60,023 nucleotides of DNA from Nitratireductor aquibiodomus NL21 = JCM 21793 (lineage in GTDB: Bacteria; Pseudomonadota; Alphaproteobacteria; Rhizobiales; Rhizobiaceae): assembly GCF_000615975.1 (NCBI RefSeq), contig NZ_BAMP01000017.1, positions 1 to 60,023 of the forward strand, in the 5' to 3' direction. Shown in pieces: positions 9,111 through 18,151 of this stretch; position 1 is the stretch's first letter, and each line of letters starts with the position of its first letter. A program made the translations under genes and the position numbers. The notes under the pieces were generated by a model. That model saw nothing but the letters and a program-made list of their open reading frames with translations. It ran no database searches and was not told the DNA's origin.

Positions 9111-9742
9111 CAGGGAAAATCCAGCGGCCCTACGTACCGCCTCTCTATCGAGCGAGTGACGCGGAGACACGGGACCTTGTGCGCGCGTATCCGCTCGCAA
9201 CGATCATGACCTCCCGCCGCGGCACGATGGAAGCAACACAGACACCGCTTTTCTTCGAAAGCGACGCAGACGATTGCAGCACCGTTATCGGCCATATCGC
9301 GCGGATCAACCCACAGGCCGAAGACGTCATGGAACCGGGGCCGATGCTGGCGGTGTTCAACGGCCCGTCAGCCTATGTATCACCAGAGTGGTATGTGGAA
9401 GACGAGGACGTGCCCACCTGGATCTATCAGGCGGTGCATCTGCGCGGGGAAATAGAGCCGGTGAGCGGTGCGGATATGCGCTCCCTGATGGAAGACATCG
9501 TTCGCCTGTCCGAGCGCCGCATCGGCGGCACTTGGCGGCTCGACAGGATTTCTGAAGCGGACATCGCCCGCATGATGCCGAGAATCGTGGGCTTCCGCGT
9601 TCACATTGAAGCGCTGACCGGAATCTCCAAAATGGAGCAGACACGGTCATTGAAAAATCGCGACGGTGTGGCCGGAGCACTGGAACGCGGACGAGAGATC
9701 GGGCGCGACGTCCTGGCTGGATTGCTGTCAAAGTCCGTCTGA
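9107..9742 (+). CDS. PaiB-type FMN-binding protein / putative negative regulator
   Basis: A 211-residue protein matching the PaiB family (FMN-binding split-barrel fold), with PYVPPLYR near the N-terminus, a GHIARINPQ segment and GPSAYVSPEWY. Bacillus PaiB is described as a repressor, but many homologues are uncharacterised flavoproteins. The ATG overlaps the ATPase stop by four bases and has an AAGGA site upstream; an in-frame ATG at 9101 is also possible. As the last gene of the hydrolase/importer operon it may act on, or respond to, the imported compound (inference). Confidence 0.8.
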   Translation: MTGKIQRPYVPPLYRASDAETRDLVRAYPLATIMTSRRGTMEATQTPLFFESDADDCSTVIGHIARINPQAEDVMEPGPMLAVFNGPSAYVSPEWYVEDEDVPTWIYQAVHLRGEIEPVSGADMRSLMEDIVRLSERRIGGTWRLDRISEADIARMMPRIVGFRVHIEALTGISKMEQTRSLKNRDGVAGALERGREIGRDVLAGLLSKSV

Positions 9743-10200
9743 AGACCTTTTCAACCTCCCAGAACTGACAAAGCGGTTGACCATAAGTCCAACCTGGGCA
9801 GTGCTGTACACCCCAGGTAGATGGGCCAGTCGCGCACGGGCTTTGGCTGGCGGCACGAATCAGTCGTGCACCGGCCGCGCTCATCGCCTCCTATCTGACG
9901 ACCGCGCGGTCCTTAAGACGCAAGGCGAAGCCAACAATTGCGTCTCGGCTGGCAACGGGCGACGGTGAAAGAGCGAACGCAATTGCATCAATAACTGCCC
10001 AAACTCCCTGTTGAAGCGGTTGGTCAAGGCCTGAGCGGAAACCGCAGTAAGGAAAACCCAAGCAATGCTGGAAACCCGGCGCTGGCGACAACAGGCGTCA
10101 GGCTTTCATGCAGGTCGCAGCCACGGTCGGCTTCAGTCAATGTTCTTTAGCTATTGACTCTTTCAATACGATCATTAACGATCAAAGAAAGGGAGGCAGT
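9743..10200. other. Intergenic region with no supported gene
   Basis: About 460 bases between the PaiB-type gene and the DeoR regulator. Short open frames here do not resemble known proteins and show no clear ribosome sites. The stretch 9890-10090 has coding-like GC-rich composition and could be a decayed fragment, but I recognise nothing. The last 50 bases hold the candidate promoter and operator of the DeoR gene. Confidence 0.5.
10154..10183 (+). promoter_or_regulatory. Putative DeoR-gene promoter element and operator palindrome
   Basis: TTGACT (10154-10159) resembles a -35 element. A near-perfect 14-bp palindrome GATCATTAACGATC occupies 10170-10183, 17 bases before the start codon, where an autoregulatory DeoR-family operator would be expected. 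No good -10 was found at standard spacing. The palindrome is seen; its role is inferred. Confidence 0.45.
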
Positions 10201-10965
10201 ATGCACCACCGGTTTCCGCAAAAGCGACAGCAGCAGATGATTGACGTCATCATCGAGCGCAAGCGCGTGAGCAATGCGGACCTATCCGCCATTCTGGACA
10301 TCTCCCTCCCCACCGTGCGCCGCGATCTTGCCGTGCTCGAACAGGCGGGCGTGGTGACGCGAACCCATGGCGGCGTTGTCGCGCGCGGTGTTGGTGAGGA
10401 TGCTACCGAGCCGCTGTTTTTGGAGAAGGTCCGACAGAACCAGAATCTCAAGCAACGCATCGGTCAGGCCGCTGCCGCAAAGGTTCTTGACGGCCAGGTG
10501 GTGCTTCTCGATTCCGGCACCACCGCGCTCGCAACCGCACACGCGCTTGCAGGCAGGCGTGTCACGATCGTGGCGATCGATCTCAAGGTGGCGGAGGCAG
10601 CCTCGGTGGGGGCGACAGAGGTGCACATTGTCGGCGGTCGGGTGAGAAATGGCTATTTCAGCCTTGTCGGCAATTGGGCCAAGGAGGCGCTTTCCAGCAT
10701 CAGGGCAGACATCTGTTTCCTTGCCGCAGACGCAGTCGACCATGACGGCATCACCACCGCCACATTTGAAGAAGCCGAAACCAAGCAGAAGGCCATTCAA
10801 CGCGCGAAGCGCATTGTCGTGATCACGGATCACGGCAAGTTCGGCAAACGCGCCTTTGCGCAAGTTTGCGGGCTCGATGCCATCGACGAATTGATCACCG
10901 ACAGAGGCGGCGCGGATCTCGTCGCATCCTATCGACCACTGATACCGGCCATCACCCTCGTCTGA
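10201..10965 (+). CDS. DeoR family transcriptional regulator
   Basis: A 254-residue sugar-operon repressor. An N-terminal winged helix (QQQMIDVIIERKRVSNADLS, then LPTVRRDLAVLEQAGVVTRTHGG) is followed by the DeoR sensor domain with LLDSGTTALATAHAL, the phosphosugar-binding loop, and ITDHGKFGKRAF near the C-terminus. The ATG at 10201 has a GGGAGG ribosome site; upstream in-frame starts fall in the promoter region. It heads the ten-gene carbohydrate operon and presumably responds to a phosphorylated intermediate made by its kinases. Confidence 0.92.
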   Translation: MHHRFPQKRQQQMIDVIIERKRVSNADLSAILDISLPTVRRDLAVLEQAGVVTRTHGGVVARGVGEDATEPLFLEKVRQNQNLKQRIGQAAAAKVLDGQVVLLDSGTTALATAHALAGRRVTIVAIDLKVAEAASVGATEVHIVGGRVRNGYFSLVGNWAKEALSSIRADICFLAADAVDHDGITTATFEEAETKQKAIQRAKRIVVITDHGKFGKRAFAQVCGLDAIDELITDRGGADLVASYRPLIPAITLV

Positions 10966-10999
10966 GGGGATGGCCCAAACAAAGAAAGAAAGGCACGGA

Positions 11000-11809
11000 A
11001 TGTCAAAGTTCAAGCAGCTCTTCGGCGACAAGAAACCCATCATCTCGATGGTGCATCTTCTGCCGATGCCCGGCTCGCCGCTCTATGATGCGGATGCGGG
11101 CATTGACGGCATTGTCGCCGCAGCGCGCAAGGATCTCACCGCCCTGCAGGAAGCCGATGTCGACGCGGTGATGTTCGGCAATGAGAACGACCGCCCCTAT
11201 GAGCTGAAGGTCGATATCGCCTCCACCGCCGCCATGGCCTATGTGATCGGCCAGCTGCGCAACGAGATCAAGAAGCCTTTCGGCGTGAACGTTCTGTGGG
11301 ATCCGATGAGCACCGTCGCGCTTGCAACGGCAACCGGCGCTTCCTTCGTCCGCGAAATTTTCACTGGCACCTATGCCTCCGACATGGGCCCGTGGACGCC
11401 GAATGCCGGCGAGGCGCTGCGCTACCGCAACCGCCTTGGCCGCGACGATCTGGTGATGCTCTACAACGTGTCGGCCGAGTTCGCCGATTCCATGGACAAG
11501 CGCCCGCTGGCCGATCGCGCCCGCTCTGCCGTCTTCTCCTCCATTCCCGATGCCGTGCTCGTTTCTGGCGCCATCACCGGCGAGGCCGCCGAGATGACCG
11601 ATCTCAAATCGGTCAAGGAAAAGGTCACCGGCACACCGGTTCTGGCCAATACGGGCGTGCGCCACAACACCGTGGCCGACATTCTCAAGATCGCCGATGG
11701 CTGCATCGTGGGCTCGTCGCTCAAGGTCGACGGCAACACCTGGAACCCGGTCGATCCAGAGCGGGCCAAGGAGTTCATGCAGATCGTAAAAGCCGCCCGC
11801 GGCGGCTAA
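11000..11809 (+). CDS. BtpA/SgcQ family protein
   Basis: A 269-residue TIM-barrel-like protein of the BtpA family, recognised by IISMVHLLPMPGSPLYD, EADVDAVMFGNENDRPY, PFGVNVLWDP and a C-terminal LANTGVRHNTVADIL stretch. Cyanobacterial BtpA is linked to photosystem I stability and E. coli SgcQ lies in a cryptic sugar operon; the biochemical function is unknown in both. In this sugar operon it more likely acts on a sugar or sugar phosphate (inference). The ATG at 11000 follows a GAAAGGC site, 34 bases after the DeoR gene. Confidence 0.85.
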   Translation: MSKFKQLFGDKKPIISMVHLLPMPGSPLYDADAGIDGIVAAARKDLTALQEADVDAVMFGNENDRPYELKVDIASTAAMAYVIGQLRNEIKKPFGVNVLWDPMSTVALATATGASFVREIFTGTYASDMGPWTPNAGEALRYRNRLGRDDLVMLYNVSAEFADSMDKRPLADRARSAVFSSIPDAVLVSGAITGEAAEMTDLKSVKEKVTGTPVLANTGVRHNTVADILKIADGCIVGSSLKVDGNTWNPVDPERAKEFMQIVKAARGG

Positions 11810-11834
11810 CCATCGGGACCTGGGGAGGAAGACC

Positions 11835-12818
11835 ATGGACGCAAGACAGGACACCACAGGCTCACACTTACGAAGCCTTGGTATTTTGACGGCGCTGATT
11901 TTCGTTGCGCTCGCAATCGCCAGCCCGACATTCCTGTCATCGTCAAATCTGCAGTCCATGGGCTTCCAGTTCCCCGAGTTTGGGCTTCTGTCGCTGGCAG
12001 TCCTGCCGACGATGATTTCCGGCGGCATCGACCTTTCGGTGGTCGCCATCGCCAATCTGGCCTCCATCGTGGCCGCAGTGACCATGAAAGCCGGACCGGA
12101 AGTGGCATGGCTCGCCATCCCTGCCGGTCTCGCTGTGGGGCTCGTCTGCGGCGCGTTCAACGGCTTTCTCATCGCCTATCTGCGGCTGCCACCCATCCTC
12201 GCGACGCTCGGCAGCATGCAGCTCTTCGCCGGCATCGGCATCATCATCACGCGCGGCCCGGCCATCACCGGTCTTCCCGACTGGTACACGGCGTTCGGCA
12301 ACTGGACGATCGGCGGCGTGCTCCCGCTTCCGCTCGTGCTGTTTGCGCTCGTTGCATCGGGCCTCGCCTTTCTTCTGCGCCGCACGCCGGTGGGCATGCG
12401 CCTGCGCCTGTTCGGCGCAAACCCGGTCGCCGCCGATTTCGCCGGTGTGCCCGGAAAGAAGCTGATCATCCAGATCTACGCAATCGCCGGCTTTATCGCC
12501 GCACTTGCCGGTCTGGTGGTTCTGGCACGCGTCAACTCGGCCAATGCGGACTATGGCAGCTCCTATCTGCTGCTCGTCATCCTCATCAACATCCTTGCCG
12601 GCGTCAGCCCGGCCGGCGGCTTCGGCACCGTCACCGGCGTGGCCCTGGCCGTGATCTGCCTGCAGTTCATCTCCAGCGGGCTCAACATCCTCTCCTTCAG
12701 CGCCTTCTCCCGCGACCTCTTCTTCGGCGGCCTGCTCATTGCCGTCATGTCCTATCGCGCGGCTTTCGGTTCCTTCGATGTGAAGGCGTTCTTCAAACGA
12801 AAGGCTCACCAATCATGA
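11835..12818 (+). CDS. Sugar ABC transporter permease 1 (RbsC/BPD_transp_2 family)
   Basis: A 327-residue inner-membrane permease with about nine hydrophobic segments and the family motifs MISGGIDLSVVAIANLAS and the RVNSANADYGSSYLL / NILAGVSPAGGFGTV region. Its stop overlaps the start of the M42 gene by four bases (ATGA). It probably pairs with the second permease (18148-19163) to form a heterodimeric channel, as in LsrC/LsrD or RhaP/RhaQ. An unusual point is that the two permease genes lie more than 5 kb apart within one operon. Confidence 0.92.
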   Translation: MDARQDTTGSHLRSLGILTALIFVALAIASPTFLSSSNLQSMGFQFPEFGLLSLAVLPTMISGGIDLSVVAIANLASIVAAVTMKAGPEVAWLAIPAGLAVGLVCGAFNGFLIAYLRLPPILATLGSMQLFAGIGIIITRGPAITGLPDWYTAFGNWTIGGVLPLPLVLFALVASGLAFLLRRTPVGMRLRLFGANPVAADFAGVPGKKLIIQIYAIAGFIAALAGLVVLARVNSANADYGSSYLLLVILINILAGVSPAGGFGTVTGVALAVICLQFISSGLNILSFSAFSRDLFFGGLLIAVMSYRAAFGSFDVKAFFKRKAHQS

Positions 12819-13914
12819 AAGAGCGTCTCCGCTCCCTGCTCAAAACCCTGATGCTGACGCCGGGCCTGTCCGGTCATGAAGACCGCGTGCGCCGCCGCAT
12901 CGAGAAAGAGCTCGCCGATCTGCCGCTTGTCCTTCGCACGGATCGCCTCGGCAACCTGATCGCCACACTGGAAGGTGACGAAGGTGCGCCCTCCGTCATG
13001 CTGTTCGCCCACACCGACCAGCTCGGCTTCATGGTGCGCAAGATCGAGGATAACGGTCTGGTGCGCATCGAGCGGCTGGGCGGCATCCCGGAAAAGGCCC
13101 TGCCCGCGCAGGCCGTTCTGTTCTGCGTCGGCGAGGGTCGCGACGTGCAGGGCGTCATCGCCAACAAGAGCCATCACGCCACGCCGCCGGACGAGAAATA
13201 CAAGGTTACGCCCTATCAGGACGTGTTCATCGATGTGGGCGCGGAAGACGCTGCGGGCGTCAAGGCGCTGGGCATCGAGATCGGCACGCCGGTGGTCTAT
13301 GACCCGCGTGTCATTGAACTCAATGAAAACCGCCTGATCGGCACCTCGGTCGATGACCGCGCCGGCTGTGCTGTCATCGTCGAGGTCGCCCGCGCACTCG
13401 CCGCAGAAGGCCCGCGCCCCACGGTGCATTTCGTCTTCGCCGTGCTTGAGGAGTTCAACCTTCAGGGGGCGATGGTCGCGGCCCGCGCGATCAACCCCGA
13501 CATTGCCATCCAGCTCGATCTGGCGCTCAACGCCGATACGCCCGACATGACCCAGCGCGGCGAAGTCGCGCTCGGCAATGGCCCTGCAATGAGCCTCTAT
13601 TCGTTCCACGGGCGCGGCACGCTGAACGGCACCATTCCGCACCCGGCCCTGCCGAAGCTCTTCTCTGACACGGCTTCAGCCGAGGGGATCAATCTGCAGC
13701 GCACGGCACACACCGGTGCACTGACGGATTCCTCTTATGTGCAGCTCGTCAATGAGGCGTCGCCTGTATCGATATGTGCTTCCCCTGCCGCTACACGCAC
13801 ACTTCGCTTGAAATGTGCGACCTGCGCGATCTGGAAGCCCTTACGAAACTGCTGATCGCCGCGATCCGCCGGGTCGACGCCGATTTCAGCCTGAACCGGG
13901 ATGACTACACCTGA
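12815..13914 (+). CDS. M42 family metallopeptidase-like protein (FrvX/SgcX type), frameshifted
   Basis: About 366 residues when repaired. Metal and catalytic residues of the M42 family are present: HTD at His66/Asp68, the bridging Asp in SVDDRAG (about 180), and LEE with Glu212 (catalytic) and Glu213. The expected C-terminus (GVACIDMCFPCRYTH, including the last metal-binding His) lies in another frame. Restoring one G at 13756-13757 (GAGGCGTC to GAGGGCGTC) joins it and ends at 13914, overlapping the kinase start by one base. M42 proteins are aminopeptidases or deblocking enzymes, but homologues in the frv and sgc sugar operons have unassigned roles. Confidence 0.88.
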
Positions 13915-15422
13915 TGGATTGCTATCTCGGCATCGACATCGGAACCTTTGAGACAAAGGGCGTTCTGGCCGATGGTCAGGGACGCATTCTGGCCACGGCG
14001 AAGCGACGACACGACATGATCGTGCCGCAGCCCGGCTGGGCCGAACATGACGCCGAGAAAGACTGGTGGGGCGAATTCTGCGCCATCAGCAGGGAACTGA
14101 TCGCCTCCACCGGCATCGCCCCTGAAAGCATCAAGGCGGTGGCGGCGAGCGGCATCGGCCCCTGCATGCTGCCGGTCGATGAAGACGGCAAGCCGCTGAT
14201 GAACGCCGTGCTCTATGGCGTCGACACCCGGGCGGCGGAAGAGATCGAGGAACTGACCGCCGAAATCGGCGAAGAGAGGCTGCTTGCCGAATGCGGCAAC
14301 GCCCTCACCTCGCAGTCGGTCGGTCCGAAAATCCTCTGGCTGAAAAAGAACCGGCCGGAGATCTACGCCCGCACCCACAAGGTGATGAACTCGTCTTCCT
14401 TCCTCGTGCACCGGCTGACGGGACGCTTCGTCATCGATCACTACTCTGCCGCGTCTTCCAGCCCGCTCTACGACATCCACACCAACCGGTGGACCGATCG
14501 CTACGCCGACCGCATCATCGCGCCGGAGCGTCTGCCGGAGCTTCTCTGGAGCACCGAGATTGCCGGCCATGTTACGGAACAGGCGGCGAAGGAAACCGGG
14601 CTTGCGCCGGGCACGCCTGTAACGGCCGGCACCATCGATGCGGCTTCGGAGGCCGTCAGCGTCGGGGTTCTGGGAACCGGCGAGATGATGATGATGTATG
14701 GCTCGACCATGTTCATCATTCTGGTGACCGATCACCGCGTGGAGGATGGGCGGCTGTGGTATGCGCCATGGCTTTTCGAAGGACAGCACGCCTGCATGTC
14801 CGGCACATCCACGAGCGGCACGCTCACCCGCTGGTTTCAGGAACAGTTCGCCCGCGAGCTGGATTCCGAGGAGGCGCTGCGACTGCTCGCCGAAGAGGCG
14901 CAGGGCGCGCCGGTCGGCGCAAACGGCATCGTGGTCCTGCCCTATTTCTCCGGCGAACGCACGCCGATCCACGATCCGCACGCGCGCGGCATCATTTTCG
15001 GCCTCGACCTCACCCACACACGGGCAGACATCTATCGCGGTTTCCTCGAGGGCATCGCCTATGGCGTGACTTCGGTGATCGAAACCTATGAGGGCGCCGG
15101 CGCATCGATCAAGCGCATCGCCGCGGTCGGTGGCGGCACCAAGAACGCCGTCTGGTCGCAGGCCATCTCGGATGCGAGCGGCAAGACACAGGACGTGGCC
15201 GCCAACACGGTCGGCGCAGCCTTCGGCAACGCGTTTCTCGCAGCCGTCGCTGTAGGAGCGGCCGGTCGCGAAGACATCCGGCGCTGGAACCCTATGGAGC
15301 GGAGGATCGCACCGCAGGAGGAGAACCGCGCCGTCTATGACGCGCGCTATCGCACATTCAAGGAATTGTACGCCCGCAACAGCGATCTGATGAAGGGGAG
15401 CTCAACAGCGGACGTCCGATGA
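13914..15422 (+). CDS. FGGY family carbohydrate kinase
   Basis: A 502-residue sugar kinase of the xylulokinase/gluconokinase fold. The N-terminal phosphate-binding motif GIDIGTFETKGVLAD is followed by ASGIGPCMLPVDEDG, ATPase-domain GTIDAASEAVSVG, FSGERTPIHDPHARG and AVGGGTKNAVWSQ. ATP-dependent phosphorylation of a pentose, polyol or related sugar is expected; the substrate cannot be read. The start overlaps the M42 stop (TGATG). Having both an FGGY kinase and a DhaK/DhaL kinase in one operon implies two phosphorylation steps or two substrates (inference). Confidence 0.9.
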   Translation: MDCYLGIDIGTFETKGVLADGQGRILATAKRRHDMIVPQPGWAEHDAEKDWWGEFCAISRELIASTGIAPESIKAVAASGIGPCMLPVDEDGKPLMNAVLYGVDTRAAEEIEELTAEIGEERLLAECGNALTSQSVGPKILWLKKNRPEIYARTHKVMNSSSFLVHRLTGRFVIDHYSAASSSPLYDIHTNRWTDRYADRIIAPERLPELLWSTEIAGHVTEQAAKETGLAPGTPVTAGTIDAASEAVSVGVLGTGEMMMMYGSTMFIILVTDHRVEDGRLWYAPWLFEGQHACMSGTSTSGTLTRWFQEQFARELDSEEALRLLAEEAQGAPVGANGIVVLPYFSGERTPIHDPHARGIIFGLDLTHTRADIYRGFLEGIAYGVTSVIETYEGAGASIKRIAAVGGGTKNAVWSQAISDASGKTQDVAANTVGAAFGNAFLAAVAVGAAGREDIRRWNPMERRIAPQEENRAVYDARYRTFKELYARNSDLMKGSSTADVR

Positions 15423-15486
15423 AGCCTGACTGGCGGCCATCCTGGCCGGCGGGGCGCATGAGAAGTGTATCAAGAGGAGGAAAAAC

Positions 15487-16485
15487 ATGGCTATGAATTT
15501 GAGGAAACTGACCGCCGGCGTGGCGCTTGGCGCCGCGCTGATCGTCGGGGCCGGCGCCGTTACGCACGCGCAGGATGCCAAGCACTCCATCGTGACGGTG
15601 GTGAAGCTCTCGGGCATTGCCTGGTTCAACCGCATGGAAGAGGGCGTGAATGAATACGCCGCGGAAACCGGCCACGATGCAACGCAGGTTGGACCGGCTT
15701 CCGCCGACGCGGCGCTGCAGGTGCAGATGATCGAAGACCTGATCGCCAAGAAGGTCGACGCCATCACCGTCGTGCCGAACTCGCCCGAGGCTCTGGAGCC
15801 CGTTCTCGGCAAGGCGCTCGACGCCGGCATCAAGGTCATCGGCCACGAGGCGTCCAGCCTCCAGAACATCACCTATGACGTGGAAGCCTTCGACAATGCG
15901 GCCTATGGCCGTCATCTGATGGAAGCGCTCGCACAGGCCATGGGCGGCGAAGGCGAATATGCCGTGTTCGTCGGCCATCTGACCGCCAAGACCCACAATG
16001 AGTGGGTCGACGCCGCCATCGAGTACCAGAAAGAAAAATACCCGAACATGACGCTTGTCACCGACAAGCTGGAGAGCAACGAGCAGCAGCAGACCGCCTA
16101 CCAGAAGACCAAGGAGCTTCTGCGCACCTATCCGAACCTGAAGGGCATTCAGGGCTCGGCTGGTGAAGATGTCGTGGGTGCGGCTCTGGCCGTTGAAGAA
16201 GCCGGTCTCGACGGCAAGGTCAAGATCGTCGGCACCAGCCTCGTTTCGGTCGCCGGCCCCTATCTGGAGACCGGCGCCATCGAGATGATCTCCTTCTGGG
16301 ATCCCGCGAAGGCCGGCATCGCCATGAACAAGGTCGCTTCCATGGCCATCGCAGGTGAGGAGGTCACCGACGGCATGGACCTCGGCGTCGAGGGCTACAA
16401 CGCCATCAAGCTCGACGGCAAGGTGCTCTACGGCCAGGCCTGGGTCGATGTCACCACGGACAACATGAGCGAATACGACTTCTGA
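15487..16485 (+). CDS. Sugar/autoinducer-2-type ABC transporter substrate-binding protein
   Basis: A 332-residue periplasmic receptor of the RbsB/LsrB/RhaS class (Peripla_BP_4). A signal peptide ends near GAVTHA (about 28), followed by KLSGIAWFNRMEEGV, then QVQMIEDLIAKKVDAITVVP and a VEAFDNAAYGRHLMEAL hinge region. The N-terminal pattern is closest to LsrB/RhaS-type receptors. A GAGGAGG ribosome site precedes the start. A strong stem-loop follows the gene (16586-16612), typical of highly expressed binding-protein cistrons. Confidence 0.9.
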   Translation: MAMNLRKLTAGVALGAALIVGAGAVTHAQDAKHSIVTVVKLSGIAWFNRMEEGVNEYAAETGHDATQVGPASADAALQVQMIEDLIAKKVDAITVVPNSPEALEPVLGKALDAGIKVIGHEASSLQNITYDVEAFDNAAYGRHLMEALAQAMGGEGEYAVFVGHLTAKTHNEWVDAAIEYQKEKYPNMTLVTDKLESNEQQQTAYQKTKELLRTYPNLKGIQGSAGEDVVGAALAVEEAGLDGKVKIVGTSLVSVAGPYLETGAIEMISFWDPAKAGIAMNKVASMAIAGEEVTDGMDLGVEGYNAIKLDGKVLYGQAWVDVTTDNMSEYDF

Positions 16486-16585
16486 TCGTAGCGTGTTGAC
16501 GTGACCGGAAACGAGAGACGCATGGAGCCCGTCTGCGGTCCTGCCATCAGGACCGGCAGTCGTCTGCGCGCCTCTCGATCCAACC

Positions 16586-16612
16586 GCCGCCGGGCCTTGT
16601 CCGCCCGGCGGC
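16586..16612 (+). promoter_or_regulatory. Intercistronic stem-loop after the binding-protein gene
   Basis: GCCGCCGGGC (16586-16595) and GCCCGGCGGC (16603-16612) form a perfect 10-bp GC stem with a 7-base loop, with no U-run after it. Placed 100 bases after the binding-protein stop and before the ATPase gene, it fits a 3' mRNA-stabilising or attenuating hairpin that sets a high receptor-to-ATPase ratio. The structure is seen; the role is inferred. Confidence 0.6.
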
Positions 16613-16637
16613 CTTGCCTGAACAACAGAGATTTCCC

Positions 16638-18151
16638 ATGAACGACGAAGCGAGCGGAAGCACGCCCATCCTGCAGATGCGGGACATCCGCAAGGCCTAC
16701 GGGCCGGTGCGCGTGCTCGAGGACGTCAATCTCGAACTGAGCACCGGAGAGGTGCGCTGTCTGGCCGGCGAGAACGGCTCAGGCAAATCGACACTGATCA
16801 AGATCCTGTCAGGCGTGGTGAGCGCAGACGCAGGCCAGGTTTCGCTGAACGGCCGCCAGTTGGGCAACGACCCGATGGGCGCCATCACCGCCGGCCTTTC
16901 GGTCATCTATCAGGACTTTTCGCTGTTTCCCAATCTGAGCGTCTGGGAGAACATCGGCTTCCTGACCTCGGTTACCTCCGCAGACGTGCTGCACAAACGC
17001 AGCGCGCGCCGCAGACTGGCCATCGACACGCTGAAGCGCATGCAGGTGGAGATCGACCCCGACGCTCCGGTTGAACTTCTCCCCGTCGCATCCAAACAGC
17101 TCGTCGCCATTGCCCGGGCGCTCGCCAACAGGGCGCGCATCATCGTCATGGATGAGCCGACCACCGCGCTGACGCGCAGCGAGGTCGCCCATCTTCTCGA
17201 GATCGTCAGCGCACTGAAGAAGGAAGGCGTTTCATTCCTGTTCGTCAGCCACAAGATCGAAGAGGTCTTCGCCGTCTGCGACACAGTCACCGTGCTGCGC
17301 GATGGCTCCGTGGTGGTAGAAGGCCCCATCGGCGAGTTCGATACCGAGCGCCTCGTCGAGGCCATGACCGGCCGTTCCGTGGACAGCCAGCGACTGCCGC
17401 GTGAGGAAAGCCAGGTCCAGCGCCCGTTCCTCGCCGCCAGCGGCCTCGGTCGTCGCGGCAATTTTGTCGATGTGGATCTGGAGCTGCGCCCGGGCGAGAT
17501 CGTCTCCGTGGTCGGCCTTCTCGCTCCGGCCGAACCGAACTCGCCCAGACCCTGTTCGGCTACATGAAGCCGGATGCCGGGCGCATCGAGATCGATGGCG
17601 AGGCCGTCACCTTCAAAAGCCAGCACGACGCCATCGAGCGGGGCATCGCCTATGTGCCGGAAGACCGGCTGACGGAAGGTCTCTTCCTCAACCAGCCGAT
17701 CCGCGACAACATCACCGTCTCCAGCCTTGAGAAGTCGACCCATTTCGGCATCGTCAGCGCCGCAAGCCTGTTGCAGCGGGCACGCGACGCGGTGAAGAAC
17801 CTACGGATCAAGACGCCTGACGTCACGCCCGCAGTGGCAACACTTTCGGGCGGCAACCAGCAGCGCGTCGTGCTGGCGCGCTGGATGGAGATCGATCCCC
17901 GGCTTCTCATCCTCAACGGCCCGACGGTCGGCGTCGATGTGGGGTCCAAACGCGAGATCCACGAACTGCTCGTTTCACTGAGCCGCAACGGCACGGCGGT
18001 CATGGTCGTTACTGACGACATTCCCGAGGCGCTCGCGCTCTCCGACCGCATTCTGGTGATGGTGCGCGGGCGCATCACCGCAGGTTTCGACGCTGCAACG
18101 GTGGACGAAGACACACTCTACAACGAAGTCATCAGGGAGGACCGGACATGA
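16638..18151 (+). CDS. Sugar ABC transporter double ATP-binding protein (RbsA type), frameshifted
   Basis: About 504 residues with two ABC modules. Module one: Walker A GENGSGKST, Walker B RIIVMDEPTTALTRSE. The signature of module one is degenerate (LLPVASKQ), as is common in this family. Module two has the LSGGNQQRVVLARW signature and ILNGPTVGVDVGSK. The frame breaks at about 17523 inside the second Walker A: CTCGCTCCGG should read CTCGGCTCCGG, giving GLLGSGRTELAQTLFGY, the expected RbsA sequence. A single undercalled G explains it. The stop overlaps the next permease start by four bases. Confidence 0.9.

Noticed and set aside
9743-10107. Decayed insertion sequence or gene remnant
   Set aside because: No terminal inverted repeats, target duplication or transposase motif could be recognised.
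17567-18151. Second half of the sugar ATPase as an independent gene starting near 17564
   Set aside because: Its start would lie after the second Walker A, which would leave it without a nucleotide-binding loop; a single missing G explains the break better.
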